64,000 nucleotides of DNA. Origin: Collimonas fungivorans Ter331. GTDB taxonomy: Bacteria; Pseudomonadota; Gammaproteobacteria; Burkholderiales; Burkholderiaceae_D. The stretch covers positions 1,240,001 to 1,304,000 of the forward strand of contig NC_015856.1 in assembly GCF_000221045.1 (NCBI RefSeq), given 5' to 3'. The notes beneath the pieces were generated by a model. The model was not told the DNA's origin. It did no database searches and saw nothing but the letters and a program-made list of their open reading frames with translations. The position numbers were made by a program, and so were the translations under genes. This document shows, piece after piece, positions 34,170-42,700 of the stretch; the first letter of the stretch is position 1, and each line of letters begins with the position of its first letter.

Positions 34170-35462
34170 TCAACGCACATTCTCCTTCCGTTCAGCGGAG
34201 AACCGTTGAAAGAGCACCGAGGCGTTGACTCCGCCGAACCCGAACCCGTTGGACAGCGCTATCTCAATTGGGGCGCGACGCGCCGACGGCCCTATCAGAT
34301 CGAGGCCAATCGCGGAATCGTCGAGATGCTCCAGATTGAGGGTTCCGGGAAGCACCCCATCCCTGAGAGCAAGAACTGAAAACGCTGCCTCGATGGCGCC
34401 CGCCGCCCCCAGCAAATGTCCCGTCGCAGACTTGGTAGAGGAAATAGCCGGCCCCGTGCTGGTTCCGAAGATAGTCTTCAAGGCCGCAATTTCTCCCGCA
34501 TCGCCAACCGGCGTCGATGTAGCATGGGCGTTGACGTAGTCGACACGCTCGGGGGCTATTCCCGCCATCGCCAGGGCCAGCCTCATCGCCCGCATGGCGC
34601 CATTCCCATCGTCGGGGCCGGCCGTCATGTGATAGGCATCTGCGGTGGTTCCATAGCCAATGATTTCGGCGATCGGGATGGCGCCGCGTGCTATGGCATG
34701 GTCCAGCGCCTCTACCACTAACATTGCCGCGCCTTCACCCATCACAAACCCGTCACGGTCGCGGTCGAATGGGCGCGAGGCGCGAACAGGCTGTTCGTTG
34801 AAGCCCGTGGACAAAGCCCGCGCCGCCGAGAATCCGCCAAGGCTGACTTTGTCGAAAGCTGCTTCGGCGCCGCCTGCCAGCACAATATCCGCTTCTCCCG
34901 CACGAATTAGGCGCATCGCATCACCGATCGCCTGTACGCTAGCCGCGCAGGCGGTCACAGGGCAACCGAGCGGCCCCCGAAACCGATGCTTAATCGATAC
35001 TTGGCCGGCCGCCAGATTCGCCAGGAAGGACGGAATGGTGAAAGGCGACAGCCGCCGCACGCCAGGCGATTCACCTATCCTTACCGCATTGGCCAGTCCG
35101 AGAAAACCGCCGATGCCCGACGCAATGATGGTCGCAGTGCGCTCGCATTGATGGTCGGTTTGCGGAGCCCATCCGGCATCTGCTAGCGCCTCCTCAGCGG
35201 CGACCATTGCCATCTGGATGAAGCGGTCCATCTTTTTCAACTCTTTGCTCGGAATGGAGATTTCGGGTGCGAAACCGCCCTCGGGATCGGCTGTCCTGTC
35301 TTGCACGGTACCGCCGACCTTAACAGGAAGATCGCCGACAATTTCGTCTCCCAGCACGCGAAGTCCGGAACGTCCGTCAATTAGGCGCTGCCATACCAGT
35401 TCCGTGCCACAACCCAGTGGAGAAACAATGCCCAGCCCCGTCACAACCACACGGCGCATCAT
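34170..35462 (-). CDS. Beta-ketoacyl-ACP synthase II (FabF-like)
   Basis: Extends an acyl chain by two carbons with malonyl-ACP. The 430-residue product has the complete Cys-His-His triad: TACAAS (Cys ~169), NAHATSTPVGD (His ~311) and KSATGHLLGAAG (Lys ~341, His ~346), plus GFGFGGVNAS at the end. It is a stand-alone KS, not part of a chromosomal fab operon. Its start overlaps the stop of the small gene upstream by four bases. Its presence in an operon with a desaturase, an oxygenase and an exporter marks it as part of a secondary lipid or polyketide pathway. Confidence 0.92.
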   Translation of the reverse strand: MMRRVVVTGLGIVSPLGCGTELVWQRLIDGRSGLRVLGDEIVGDLPVKVGGTVQDRTADPEGGFAPEISIPSKELKKMDRFIQMAMVAAEEALADAGWAPQTDHQCERTATIIASGIGGFLGLANAVRIGESPGVRRLSPFTIPSFLANLAAGQVSIKHRFRGPLGCPVTACAASVQAIGDAMRLIRAGEADIVLAGGAEAAFDKVSLGGFSAARALSTGFNEQPVRASRPFDRDRDGFVMGEGAAMLVVEALDHAIARGAIPIAEIIGYGTTADAYHMTAGPDDGNGAMRAMRLALAMAGIAPERVDYVNAHATSTPVGDAGEIAALKTIFGTSTGPAISSTKSATGHLLGAAGAIEAAFSVLALRDGVLPGTLNLEHLDDSAIGLDLIGPSARRAPIEIALSNGFGFGGVNASVLFQRFSAERKENVR

Positions 35463-35728
35463 TCTATCTCCCTCTCTCGCAGCAGGGCCCGCCGAGAGGC
35501 ATCGGTCAAGCTTTTCATCTTGCGACGCAGCTCTTTAGCTTCCGCTTTCCCCAGCTTCAGAAGAAATTGAACATCGTTATAGTTAAATTCCGCAGTCATT
35601 TCACCATCCATATACATCTGGGTAATCATTCGCAACTGTGACGCCGCGACCAGGAACCACATCCAGCAAGACATCCGAAAACTCTGTCGCATTAAGGTTT
35701 TTATAAAAAATTCATCATTTAAATTCAC
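35459..35728 (-). CDS. Small hypothetical protein, first gene of the ketosynthase operon
   Basis: The 89-residue product has a partly hydrophobic segment (residues ~12-32, MRQSFRMSCWMWFLVAASQL) and a basic helical C-terminus (KAEAKELRRKMKSLTDASRRALLRERE). It could be a membrane-bound or lipid-surface helper. No family is recognised. It overlaps the ketosynthase gene by four bases (ATGA). Confidence 0.55.
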   Translation of the reverse strand: MNLNDEFFIKTLMRQSFRMSCWMWFLVAASQLRMITQMYMDGEMTAEFNYNDVQFLLKLGKAEAKELRRKMKSLTDASRRALLREREIE

Positions 35729-35744
35729 TGATCTGTGAAGCCAA

Positions 35745-36130
35745 AAAATCCTTAATGTGACAAAACCTAAATTCGCCGCACAAAATAGATAGGCAATTCT
35801 GTAAATTTTATGTAGCGTGTTGCCACTCTTCTGAACTGCTTTAGTTGGGTGAAAAAACGTTCAATCAAATTACGATTGCGATACTGGCGCCGGTCAAATT
35901 CTCGCTGTTCTTTCCGATTCTTTCTCTGCGGGATAATGGCCGCGGCATTTTTTATTGCAATACAAGCAAGCTATTTGCAACATCAAAAATTTGCCTTGCA
36001 AAATCGGGATGGCTATGAATTTTTTGGCAGCGCCAGCAATAAGCTGGTGAGCTCGCAGAATCGAACTATCGAGAGACACTTCCTCAAAACAACATCTTCG
36101 GGTGCCCCGCAAAAGCGTTCTGCCATACCT
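35745..36130 (-). mobile_element. IS5-family transposase remnant
   Basis: Minus-strand translation gives SLDSSILRAHQLIAGAAKK near 36030-36090 and, after a deletion and frameshifts, QREFDRRQYRNRNLIERF with FTQLKQFRRVATRY at 35800-35935. Both are hallmark segments of IS5-type DDE transposases (the first Asp motif and the C-terminal Glu motif). Stops interrupt the frame and the centre is missing, so it is dead. It marks the left edge of the AT-richer segment. Confidence 0.8.
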
Positions 36131-36361
36131 TCATGTCCGGCCACCAACACCATTCCGTGGGAAAATTCACTGGACAAATCGCGCCGCGGACTGTCCGTGC
36201 TATCTGCGGCACCATCTCAACAAATGACCTGCCCGACATATCGCATACTGTCCGAGCCGAAAATTTGAAAACAACAGAACCCTCTTGGAACGCTTGAATT
36301 CTCGCCTGAATTCCTATAAGTTTCCAATAATCAATTATTATCAGGTATATAATTCCAGCTA
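36131..36361 (+). promoter_or_regulatory. Upstream region of the LysR gene
   Basis: No intact gene; some of it may be further IS5 debris. TATAAT at 36348-36353 is a good -10 box only eight bases before the LysR ATG, which would give a leaderless or nearly leaderless transcript. ATAAT-CA-ATTAT just upstream (36327-36338) is a small palindrome of the T-N11-A type bound by LysR proteins, suggesting autoregulation. Confidence 0.4.
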
Positions 36362-37342
36362 ATGATGAACATGGCCGACCCAATAAAACCAAGAGTCAAA
36401 TCGAGCTTGCTTAACGATCGCCTCGACTGGAATCTGCTACGGACATTCATGGTGATTGCCAAAGAGCGCAGCATCAGTCGGGCGGCAGGTAAGCTGCACC
36501 TCACACAACCCGCAGTAAGCCAGGCGCTTAAGCGACTTGAAGATCAGTTAGGAAAAGTCCTAGTCAAGCGGAGCGGATCGCACTTTGAGATTACGCAAGC
36601 GGGAATGCTCATCCAACGGCTTGCGGAGGAAATTTACGGCAATATTTCACAACTGGCAGCTGCCGATGGCGATATCGATGATCGGGACATTTCCGGTGTC
36701 GCCCGCTTGTTGGTTGTCAGCGGAATAAGTTCGACCAGCTACGATGATTTTTTGGCGAAATTTCATCGCGCCTCACCACGTATTGACCTGCAAATTCAAG
36801 TGATGAGAAGCGCCGACATTGTCAATGCTTTGCTTCAAAAGACGGCAACGGCAGGTATCAGCCCGGACTATTTGCTGCCAAAAAAAATCCAGCAACAGCT
36901 ATTTATTCCACAGAAATTTTCTTTTTTTTGCGGAAGACATCATCATCTGTTCGGGCGGTCGAACCTCACTGTTGCTGACCTGCGCGACGAAAATATAGTG
37001 TCGGTGTCAGGCGACCAGATCGGTGACAATTTTTCGAAACTTACTCTATTTCGCGAGCAAAATGGATTTTCCGGCCGTGTAGTCGCTTCCTCAGCAAGTA
37101 TGACCGAAATGCGTCGACTCATTTTTTCAGGATTTGGAATTGGCTGTTTGCCTGAGGAAATCGCGCGTAGCGACGTCATGCAGCAAAGACTCTTTCGACT
37201 TCCTCCGGACGACGGCGTTGTTAATGTCGATTTGCATTTATTATGGAATATCGAACGTAACTATTCTCCTGCGGAGTCGGTTTTTCTGGACAGCTTGAGG
37301 TCCTATATTCCGCAACATGCCGACAAAGCAGACGTCGGGTAA
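36362..37342 (+). CDS. LysR-family transcriptional regulator
   Basis: The 326-residue product has the LysR winged helix at residues ~20-80 (LDWNLLRTFMVIAKERSISRAAGKLHLTQPAVSQALKRLE) and a periplasmic-binding-like effector domain after ~105. LysR genes often flank polyyne clusters and control them; this one points away from both biosynthetic operons and toward the transporter genes, so its target may be either. Start 36362 is the first of two adjacent ATG codons. Codon use is more AT-rich than the operons upstream. Confidence 0.9.
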   Translation: MMNMADPIKPRVKSSLLNDRLDWNLLRTFMVIAKERSISRAAGKLHLTQPAVSQALKRLEDQLGKVLVKRSGSHFEITQAGMLIQRLAEEIYGNISQLAAADGDIDDRDISGVARLLVVSGISSTSYDDFLAKFHRASPRIDLQIQVMRSADIVNALLQKTATAGISPDYLLPKKIQQQLFIPQKFSFFCGRHHHLFGRSNLTVADLRDENIVSVSGDQIGDNFSKLTLFREQNGFSGRVVASSASMTEMRRLIFSGFGIGCLPEEIARSDVMQQRLFRLPPDDGVVNVDLHLLWNIERNYSPAESVFLDSLRSYIPQHADKADVG

Positions 37343-37428
37343 GAATAAACCTTGACCCAGATCTGGAACCAACACGAATATGTCATCAATCTGCTCAGAA
37401 CGATAGCTCTCACTGTGGATCAAGTCCC

Positions 37429-38751
37429 ATGTCTTCTGCAATTCACATCTCTCACTCTCGTCGGGCTGCAATTGCCAGTTTTGTAGGCACAACAGTTGAG
37501 TTTTACGATTTCTATATCTATGCTACAGCCGCAGCCCTTGTGTTAGGCGAAGTCTTCTTTCCAAATCTCAATCAATTTCAAGGCACGATGGCGTCGTTTG
37601 CCACGTTTGCAGTCGGCTTCATTGCTCGACCATTGAGTGGCATGGTATTCGGTCATTTTGGTGACAGGTTAGGACGCAAGAAAATGCTGGTTATTACGAT
37701 GTTCCTCATGGGCATTGCAACGACTGCCATTGGCCTGCTTCCATCGTATGGACAAGTTGGCATCTGGGCTCCGGCTTTGCTGATTTTTTTTCGTATTTTG
37801 CAGGGAGTTGCGGTCGGCGGGGAATGGGGGGGGGCCGTGCTCATGGCATGTGAACACGCGCCGGCCGGGCGCAAAACATTCTTTGCGTCGCTTCCTCAAA
37901 TGGGTAGTCCTGCGGGACTGATCCTGGCGCTTCTATCGTTCCGGGCAGTGGCATCAATGTTTCACGAAAATCTCATTTCTTGGGGATGGCGCATACCTTT
38001 CCTGGCGAGCTTCGTGTTATTGATCATTGGGGTGTTCATCCGCATAGGAGTAAGTGAGTCTCCGGAGTTTGAATCGGTTGTGAAGGCAGAGGGACTTGCC
38101 AAATTTCCGGTAGCTGAAGTGTTACGCACTGCATGGGTGCCAATCTTGCTTGGCGCCGGCGCGATAACCATCAGTACCGCCGGCTTCTTTTTCACCAATA
38201 CCTTTATGATTTCCTACGTGACAAGCTATCTCGGCATGCAAAAGTCGACGATTCTTGATGTCCTCCTGGTGGTGACGATCATTCAATTATGCTCACAACC
38301 CATTTCGGCATTGCTTGCGGAACGTTACGGCAATGCTCGGTTCCTGATGGCCGCAGCGTTGCTGTCAATGTTGGCACCCTACCCAATGTTCTTGCTGGTC
38401 AATACGCAAGACCCGGTCGTCATGATCGTCGGCATTTCATTGGCTGTGATCCCTTTGTCTGCTGTCTATGCTGTCATTGCCGGCTTTATGATCGCAGTGT
38501 TCCCAACGCATCTGCGTTACTCGGGGATTTCGATCGCATATCAGTTCTGCTGCGCTGTGGCAGGAGGGACGACCCCTTTAATTGGTGCGCTAATCGCCGG
38601 CAACTATAAGGGGGAGTGGTTACCTCTCGCGCTGTATTTCAGCTTGCTAGCCAGCGTATCATTTGTTTGTATATGGAGCCTTGCACGTTATCAACGTCAA
38701 CAACTATTCACGCTAAACGTGGCAGTAGGAAAATCGTATGGGATGAGTTAG
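37429..38751 (+). CDS. MFS transporter, metabolite:H+ symporter (MHS) type
   Basis: The 440-residue product has about twelve hydrophobic segments. The MHS signature is clear: FVGTTVEFYDFYIYATAAALV (~17), GHFGDRLGRKKMLV (~74) and RILQGVAVGGEWGGAVLMACEHAP (~122). The family usually imports organic acids or osmolytes, so it more likely feeds the cell than exports the polyyne. It follows the LysR gene on the same strand by 86 bases. Confidence 0.88.
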   Translation: MSSAIHISHSRRAAIASFVGTTVEFYDFYIYATAAALVLGEVFFPNLNQFQGTMASFATFAVGFIARPLSGMVFGHFGDRLGRKKMLVITMFLMGIATTAIGLLPSYGQVGIWAPALLIFFRILQGVAVGGEWGGAVLMACEHAPAGRKTFFASLPQMGSPAGLILALLSFRAVASMFHENLISWGWRIPFLASFVLLIIGVFIRIGVSESPEFESVVKAEGLAKFPVAEVLRTAWVPILLGAGAITISTAGFFFTNTFMISYVTSYLGMQKSTILDVLLVVTIIQLCSQPISALLAERYGNARFLMAAALLSMLAPYPMFLLVNTQDPVVMIVGISLAVIPLSAVYAVIAGFMIAVFPTHLRYSGISIAYQFCCAVAGGTTPLIGALIAGNYKGEWLPLALYFSLLASVSFVCIWSLARYQRQQLFTLNVAVGKSYGMS

Positions 38752-38992
38752 TGCATCGCCGATTTTGAAGAAAACGCATGAGTGTTCGCTGGCGAAGTAT
38801 CGTGAAAAATTTTCGCAACAGATTACTGATAGCAAGCCATTGTTACGAGGATGACGGTCTGGCATAAAATCCGACACTGTCCATACTGGTTCGTCAAAAT
38901 GCGTGACAGTGTCGATAGTCTAACGCCAAGCAACCCAAGCCCATGCGCGACAGGCACGAAGGCCTCCACTGCGATGTCCTGCGAGGCAGTAG
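38752..38992. other. Gap between convergent transporter genes
   Basis: No convincing gene. CGACACTGTC (38872-38881) and GACAGTGTCG (38905-38914) form a 10-bp inverted repeat with a 23-base loop; it could act as a terminator between the convergent genes or be an insertion-element end. On the minus strand a short frame (GLLGVRLSTLSRILTNQYG) recalls a HigA-type helix-turn-helix but is too short and interrupted to call. Confidence 0.35.
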
Positions 38993-40366
38993 TCATCCAG
39001 TCTGCGATTCCAAGTTCTTGGTTCCGTCTTTAGTAATATGCGGGCCATCTTCCTGCCGTGCATCAGACCCAAGCTGGAGACGTACAATTGGGCCAGTTGG
39101 AATTGGGATTGTCATTTGGCTCAGGCGTTTGAAACGAGTCAGCCCGATCACAACAAGTACAGCAGCGGATGAAATCAACCCGGATAGGAGTGACAGCAAT
39201 TCGACACGACCGGCAAAGAATCCTATCCATCCCGCAAAGTATAAACCGAGGGAAGTGACAAAACCGGCGCCCATGATAAATTGTGCGGCTTGCGGTAGCA
39301 TTACGATGCCTCTCTGCAAGGCGATAAAAAGAACGGCAATGCTGGCGATGTACACGATATTGACTGCCACCATGGTGTCAATAATGGCCTGCCCGCGAGC
39401 GGCAACAATAGCGCCGGCAAGCGTGATGATAAGCATCAAAAGGGAATGTGGCACTTGCCGTTTTGTCGAAATGGTTGACGCAAGGGCTGCAGTCATTGCA
39501 CGGATGATCGCAGCGCCGGATCCAAGCGCAGCAGACAGAAGAACCAATAACAAACCGATTGATACGCCTGTTCCGGCACGCCCTGTGAATTGCATGAGCA
39601 AAAATGGTATGACCTGCTTGGCATCAGCGAGTCCATTCAGCATGCCAGCCTGGCGTGCGGCTAACACTGCTGCTGCGGGAAGAAAACCTGTTAGGAACAG
39701 AAATCCTGCCGCAAGCAGGCAACCGAGGATCGCATCAATCGGGCGCCGTGCCGCAATAACGAATTGCTGGTAATCCGCACCTGTAATAACCAGAAAGACG
39801 ATGGCGACCATCGTTACGAACAGTTCATATGGCCGGGCCAAATGGACGTCTTGCATAAAAAGCGGTACCGCTTCCACGTAAAGATGTAGGCCATCAACGT
39901 TACTCAGCGCATACAACAGCGCGAGGTTACTGGCAACCAAGCAGAGAGAAAACAATTTCGAAGCAAGACGTAAATTAAGCGAACAAGCAGCAAGAAGCAA
40001 CGTGAGAGAAAGCGCATAACTCAGCCCTGCCGGCAAACCGGCCAGCTTAAGAATCGCAACGCTGCCATGTATCTGGGCTGCCAATACACCAGCCATCCAG
40101 ATGAGCGACAGAAGCGCAACACTATTTTTCATTTTTGCGCCATAAGCCCGTCCGAACACATCCCATATCTGCATGCCAGAAGACCAAAGTCGTCGAGAAA
40201 ATAGCGCGAGAAAAACCATGCCGGTGGCGGTCGCCATTGCGTAGATGCTGCCAGCCATGCCGAGTCTGAGCGCCAGTTCCCCTGATCCGAACAAAAAGCC
40301 GATGCCATAGCTTGCGGAAACGAGCAGTGCGGCGATATGGAGGAAGTTCAAATTGCGCGACATCAT
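38993..40366 (-). CDS. Multi-pass membrane transporter, permease-like
   Basis: The 457-residue product has about twelve hydrophobic segments, starting IAALLVSASYGIGFLFGSGELAL. The pattern of the first helix (SYGIGFLFGSGE) and ITGADYQQFVIAARRP near residue 215 fits the LeuT-fold sodium:solute symporter group, but I cannot name the substrate. The C-terminal ~30 residues are polar. The start is placed at 40366; it is 11 bases after the end of the upstream desaturase gene, so the two form an operon. Confidence 0.75.
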   Translation of the reverse strand: MMSRNLNFLHIAALLVSASYGIGFLFGSGELALRLGMAGSIYAMATATGMVFLALFSRRLWSSGMQIWDVFGRAYGAKMKNSVALLSLIWMAGVLAAQIHGSVAILKLAGLPAGLSYALSLTLLLAACSLNLRLASKLFSLCLVASNLALLYALSNVDGLHLYVEAVPLFMQDVHLARPYELFVTMVAIVFLVITGADYQQFVIAARRPIDAILGCLLAAGFLFLTGFLPAAAVLAARQAGMLNGLADAKQVIPFLLMQFTGRAGTGVSIGLLLVLLSAALGSGAAIIRAMTAALASTISTKRQVPHSLLMLIITLAGAIVAARGQAIIDTMVAVNIVYIASIAVLFIALQRGIVMLPQAAQFIMGAGFVTSLGLYFAGWIGFFAGRVELLSLLSGLISSAAVLVVIGLTRFKRLSQMTIPIPTGPIVRLQLGSDARQEDGPHITKDGTKNLESQTG

Positions 40367-40377
40367 ATATTTCTTCC

Positions 40378-41310
40378 TTATCCGTTACTCTGGATAACAG
40401 CGGCTTTTCCGTAAAAATATGCACTGCAGCGCACACTTCGCTCCATATAGTGAGGGAGTTTGATCAACATTTCATGTGTTTGATGAAGCCGGTAATAGGG
40501 AACGGCTGGCATCAGGTGGTGCGTGAGGTGGTACCCATTATTTCGAGGATGCACGATCCAACGCCACGGACTCAACGTTGAGACATCTCGTGTGAATGAG
40601 AAAATTCCTCCTGGCTCAAGGCCAAAATGGTCACACATCTCTCGGAATGTCGTTACCAGATGGAACATACTCGCTTTCGCGATCATCCAAAGGGCAAAGA
40701 AGGTTAGTGCAAATTGAATATTCATCACGATAACAGCCATCGCGAGAATCGAGAGCCACCAGAAATAAATATAGGCGGATCGCTTGAGATTCAGGTCTGG
40801 TATACCGAGATGTCCCATGACAGAGCCGCGCCAGCATCCGAACGAGAAAATATATTTTCGATAAGTCAACCACCACGACGATTGCTCTCCCGTGATTGAA
40901 GTAATGTAATCAGGATCGCGCAATGGATCGCCAAGAAAGGCGTGATGTCGTGAGTGCAATTTGCGGTAAATCGCCAGGCTATTGAAAAGCGCTGGGGCCA
41001 AGAGAAATGTTGCAATCAGATCATTTGCCTTGTCCGAATTGAACAGATTACGATGGCCAGCGTCGTGTAGGAGGTTGCCCATCGCGCGCTGTCTATTTGC
41101 TACGACAATTATCGCTACTGGTACTGCATAGCTTCCCGCGCGCCAGACAAAATAGGTCATCGCTAGAATCGTCAGCCAATCAAGTGCGATGTCCAGCAAT
41201 ACGCGCATTTCGTTTTTTCGCTGTAACTCACCATAGGCTAAATCGCTATCTTTCAGTGCCCTGTGCAAGTCAATTTGGTCCGCGCCAATACCACATCCGT
41301 GATTCATCAT
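40378..41310 (-). CDS. Membrane fatty acid desaturase
   Basis: The 310-residue product has the His boxes HDAGHRNL (~82), HSRHHAFLGDPLRDPDY (~118) and HLTHHLMPAVPYYRLHQTH (~263) and three or four hydrophobic segments. It is another FADS-superfamily enzyme, the fifth in 19 kb. The AT-richer base composition resembles the LysR and MFS genes, not the polyyne operon. The role could be tailoring of the polyyne, or membrane lipid change; linkage to a transporter and proximity to a LysR gene favour a pathway role. Confidence 0.87.
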   Translation of the reverse strand: MMNHGCGIGADQIDLHRALKDSDLAYGELQRKNEMRVLLDIALDWLTILAMTYFVWRAGSYAVPVAIIVVANRQRAMGNLLHDAGHRNLFNSDKANDLIATFLLAPALFNSLAIYRKLHSRHHAFLGDPLRDPDYITSITGEQSSWWLTYRKYIFSFGCWRGSVMGHLGIPDLNLKRSAYIYFWWLSILAMAVIVMNIQFALTFFALWMIAKASMFHLVTTFREMCDHFGLEPGGIFSFTRDVSTLSPWRWIVHPRNNGYHLTHHLMPAVPYYRLHQTHEMLIKLPHYMERSVRCSAYFYGKAAVIQSNG

Positions 41311-41496
41311 TAAATAGCTTCTCGGACTTCTGTTTCAGTTAAGGGAGTGAACTCTTGCAATAGATTTGGATTGGCCCCTTGAATCACAGGATACGTGAAC
41401 ACCTCTAAAATAAGAGACAGCCTTGTGACTAGTTTTAAGCCTATGCAAACATTGAACAATTCGAAGTATTGACGGAATCTGAAAGGCATCAGCGCA

Positions 41497-42063
41497 TCCA
41501 CCGCAGGAGAAACTGGTAAACGTCCAGGAAACATTCGAAGCCGGGAAATCCATCTCTCCGGTGGCCCGCCAATGTGGCGTGGATGCAAACCAGGTTTTTT
41601 GCTGGCGCAAGCAGTACCAGGAAGGTAGTCTGATTGCAGCCTTTCCCAAGCCTTGAAAGAAATCAAGGAGCTGCAGCGTATTCTGGGCAAGAAGACTAGG
41701 GAGAACGAAATTCTGCGTGAAGTGCGGTCGCTCAAAAAACTGGATTGGGCACTCGCCATTAGTGCCGCGAGACGCCGATGAAAAAGGTCTGTGACGTTCT
41801 CCGTGTAGAGCGCTCTGCGGCAGTAGTACGGCTGCACCTGTCCGGGCAAAGTAACGGCATGGCTGAATCGTTCGTGAAGCCTATGAGGCATGATTACATC
41901 GCCTTTTTGAATAAACCGGATCTGCCTACGGCGCTCAAGCATCTGGCCGCAGGATTTGAGCATTACAATGAGCGCCACCTGCACAGTGCCTTGAAAATAC
42001 CGTTCTTGTATGGAGTTCAGGCACCGGACGACATCGCTAACTTAAAGGTGTCATGGTGTTCTG
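41497..42063 (+). mobile_element. IS3-family (IS2-like) transposase remnant
   Basis: Plus-strand pieces of both transposase ORFs remain: [20 protein letters not shown] and [18 protein letters not shown] (OrfA HTH), [19 protein letters not shown] (OrfA leucine zipper, other frame), MKKVCDVLRVERSAA (start of OrfB), then directly SNGMAESFVKPMRHDYI and HYNERHLHSALK (OrfB C-terminal integrase motif). The DDE core of OrfB is deleted and stops interrupt the rest. It is a dead element and marks the right edge of the AT-richer segment. Confidence 0.85.
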
Positions 42064-42553
42064 AGTGACAGGGGCAAATCCAAGATTCACTTATTAATCT
42101 AGAGCGAGGACAAGAGATGATACGTCGACGCTCAGCACACATCTTTAGCTATGTAGAAAGGAAAACTCAGGATCTGCCTTGCGCGCACACAACTGCCGCA
42201 TGACGGAGGCAAACGCGTCAATGTGAATGTAACAAGGAATTGCAGGAAATGTGTAATGGCCTCGACCTTCGCTGGACCACACGATCCTGGCAACAAGATG
42301 GAAGTAGCCATACGGGGTTCCAAATACCCTCCAGCCCATTGATATACTTGGAAACCGCTACATCGCAAACCTATTGTTCCCTGTGCTTCCCGCCATAAGA
42401 ACGCATCGATTATCAAGGCATTTCGAGGCATGATCAAATAATTGATTGTTATACGGCGTATAATTTTCCCTAATAGTGTTCTACCCCGTTTTATTGTGAT
42501 TACGCCGAAATTATGCCAAAGTGGCTGCGGTACTGCATGAAATAAGGAATGTC
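42064..42553. other. Gene-free stretch between IS remnant and tRNA
   Basis: I see no credible gene, repeat or conserved site in these ~490 bases. Open frames here have no protein-like composition. The IS3 remnant to the left and the tRNA to the right make it a likely scar of past integration. Confidence 0.5.
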
Positions 42554-42629
42554 TGGTGCCGGAGAGAGGAGTCGAACCCCCGACCTCTTCATTACGAATG
42601 AATTGCTCTACCAACTGAGCTACACCGGC
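42554..42629 (-). tRNA. tRNA-Thr (anticodon CGT)
   Basis: The minus strand folds into a 76-base cloverleaf beginning GCCGGTG and ending with encoded CCA. The D arm is GCTCAGTTGGTAGAGC, the anticodon loop TTCGTAA (CGT, reads ACG), and the T loop TTCGACT. Two pairs are imperfect: T6-T67 in the acceptor stem and A27-G43 at the top of the anticodon stem. It probably still works, but the mismatches could show early decay or an integration footprint at the 3' half. Confidence 0.88.
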
Positions 42630-42700
42630 ACTACTTTTGCAAAACACATGCAAGAGTACAAATATATTCTAGCAGTAATCAATCACTAAATTAAAGCAAT

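Noticed and set aside
38914-38992. Short minus-strand frame resembling a HigA-type antitoxin helix-turn-helix
   Set aside because: The similarity covers about 20 residues, no toxin gene is adjacent, and the frame soon loses protein-like composition.
42132-42653. Long minus-strand frame across the tRNA
   Set aside because: It begins inside and upstream of the tRNA (GVAQLVEQ...GGSTPLSGT is a tRNA translated as protein) and has no ribosome binding site or family.
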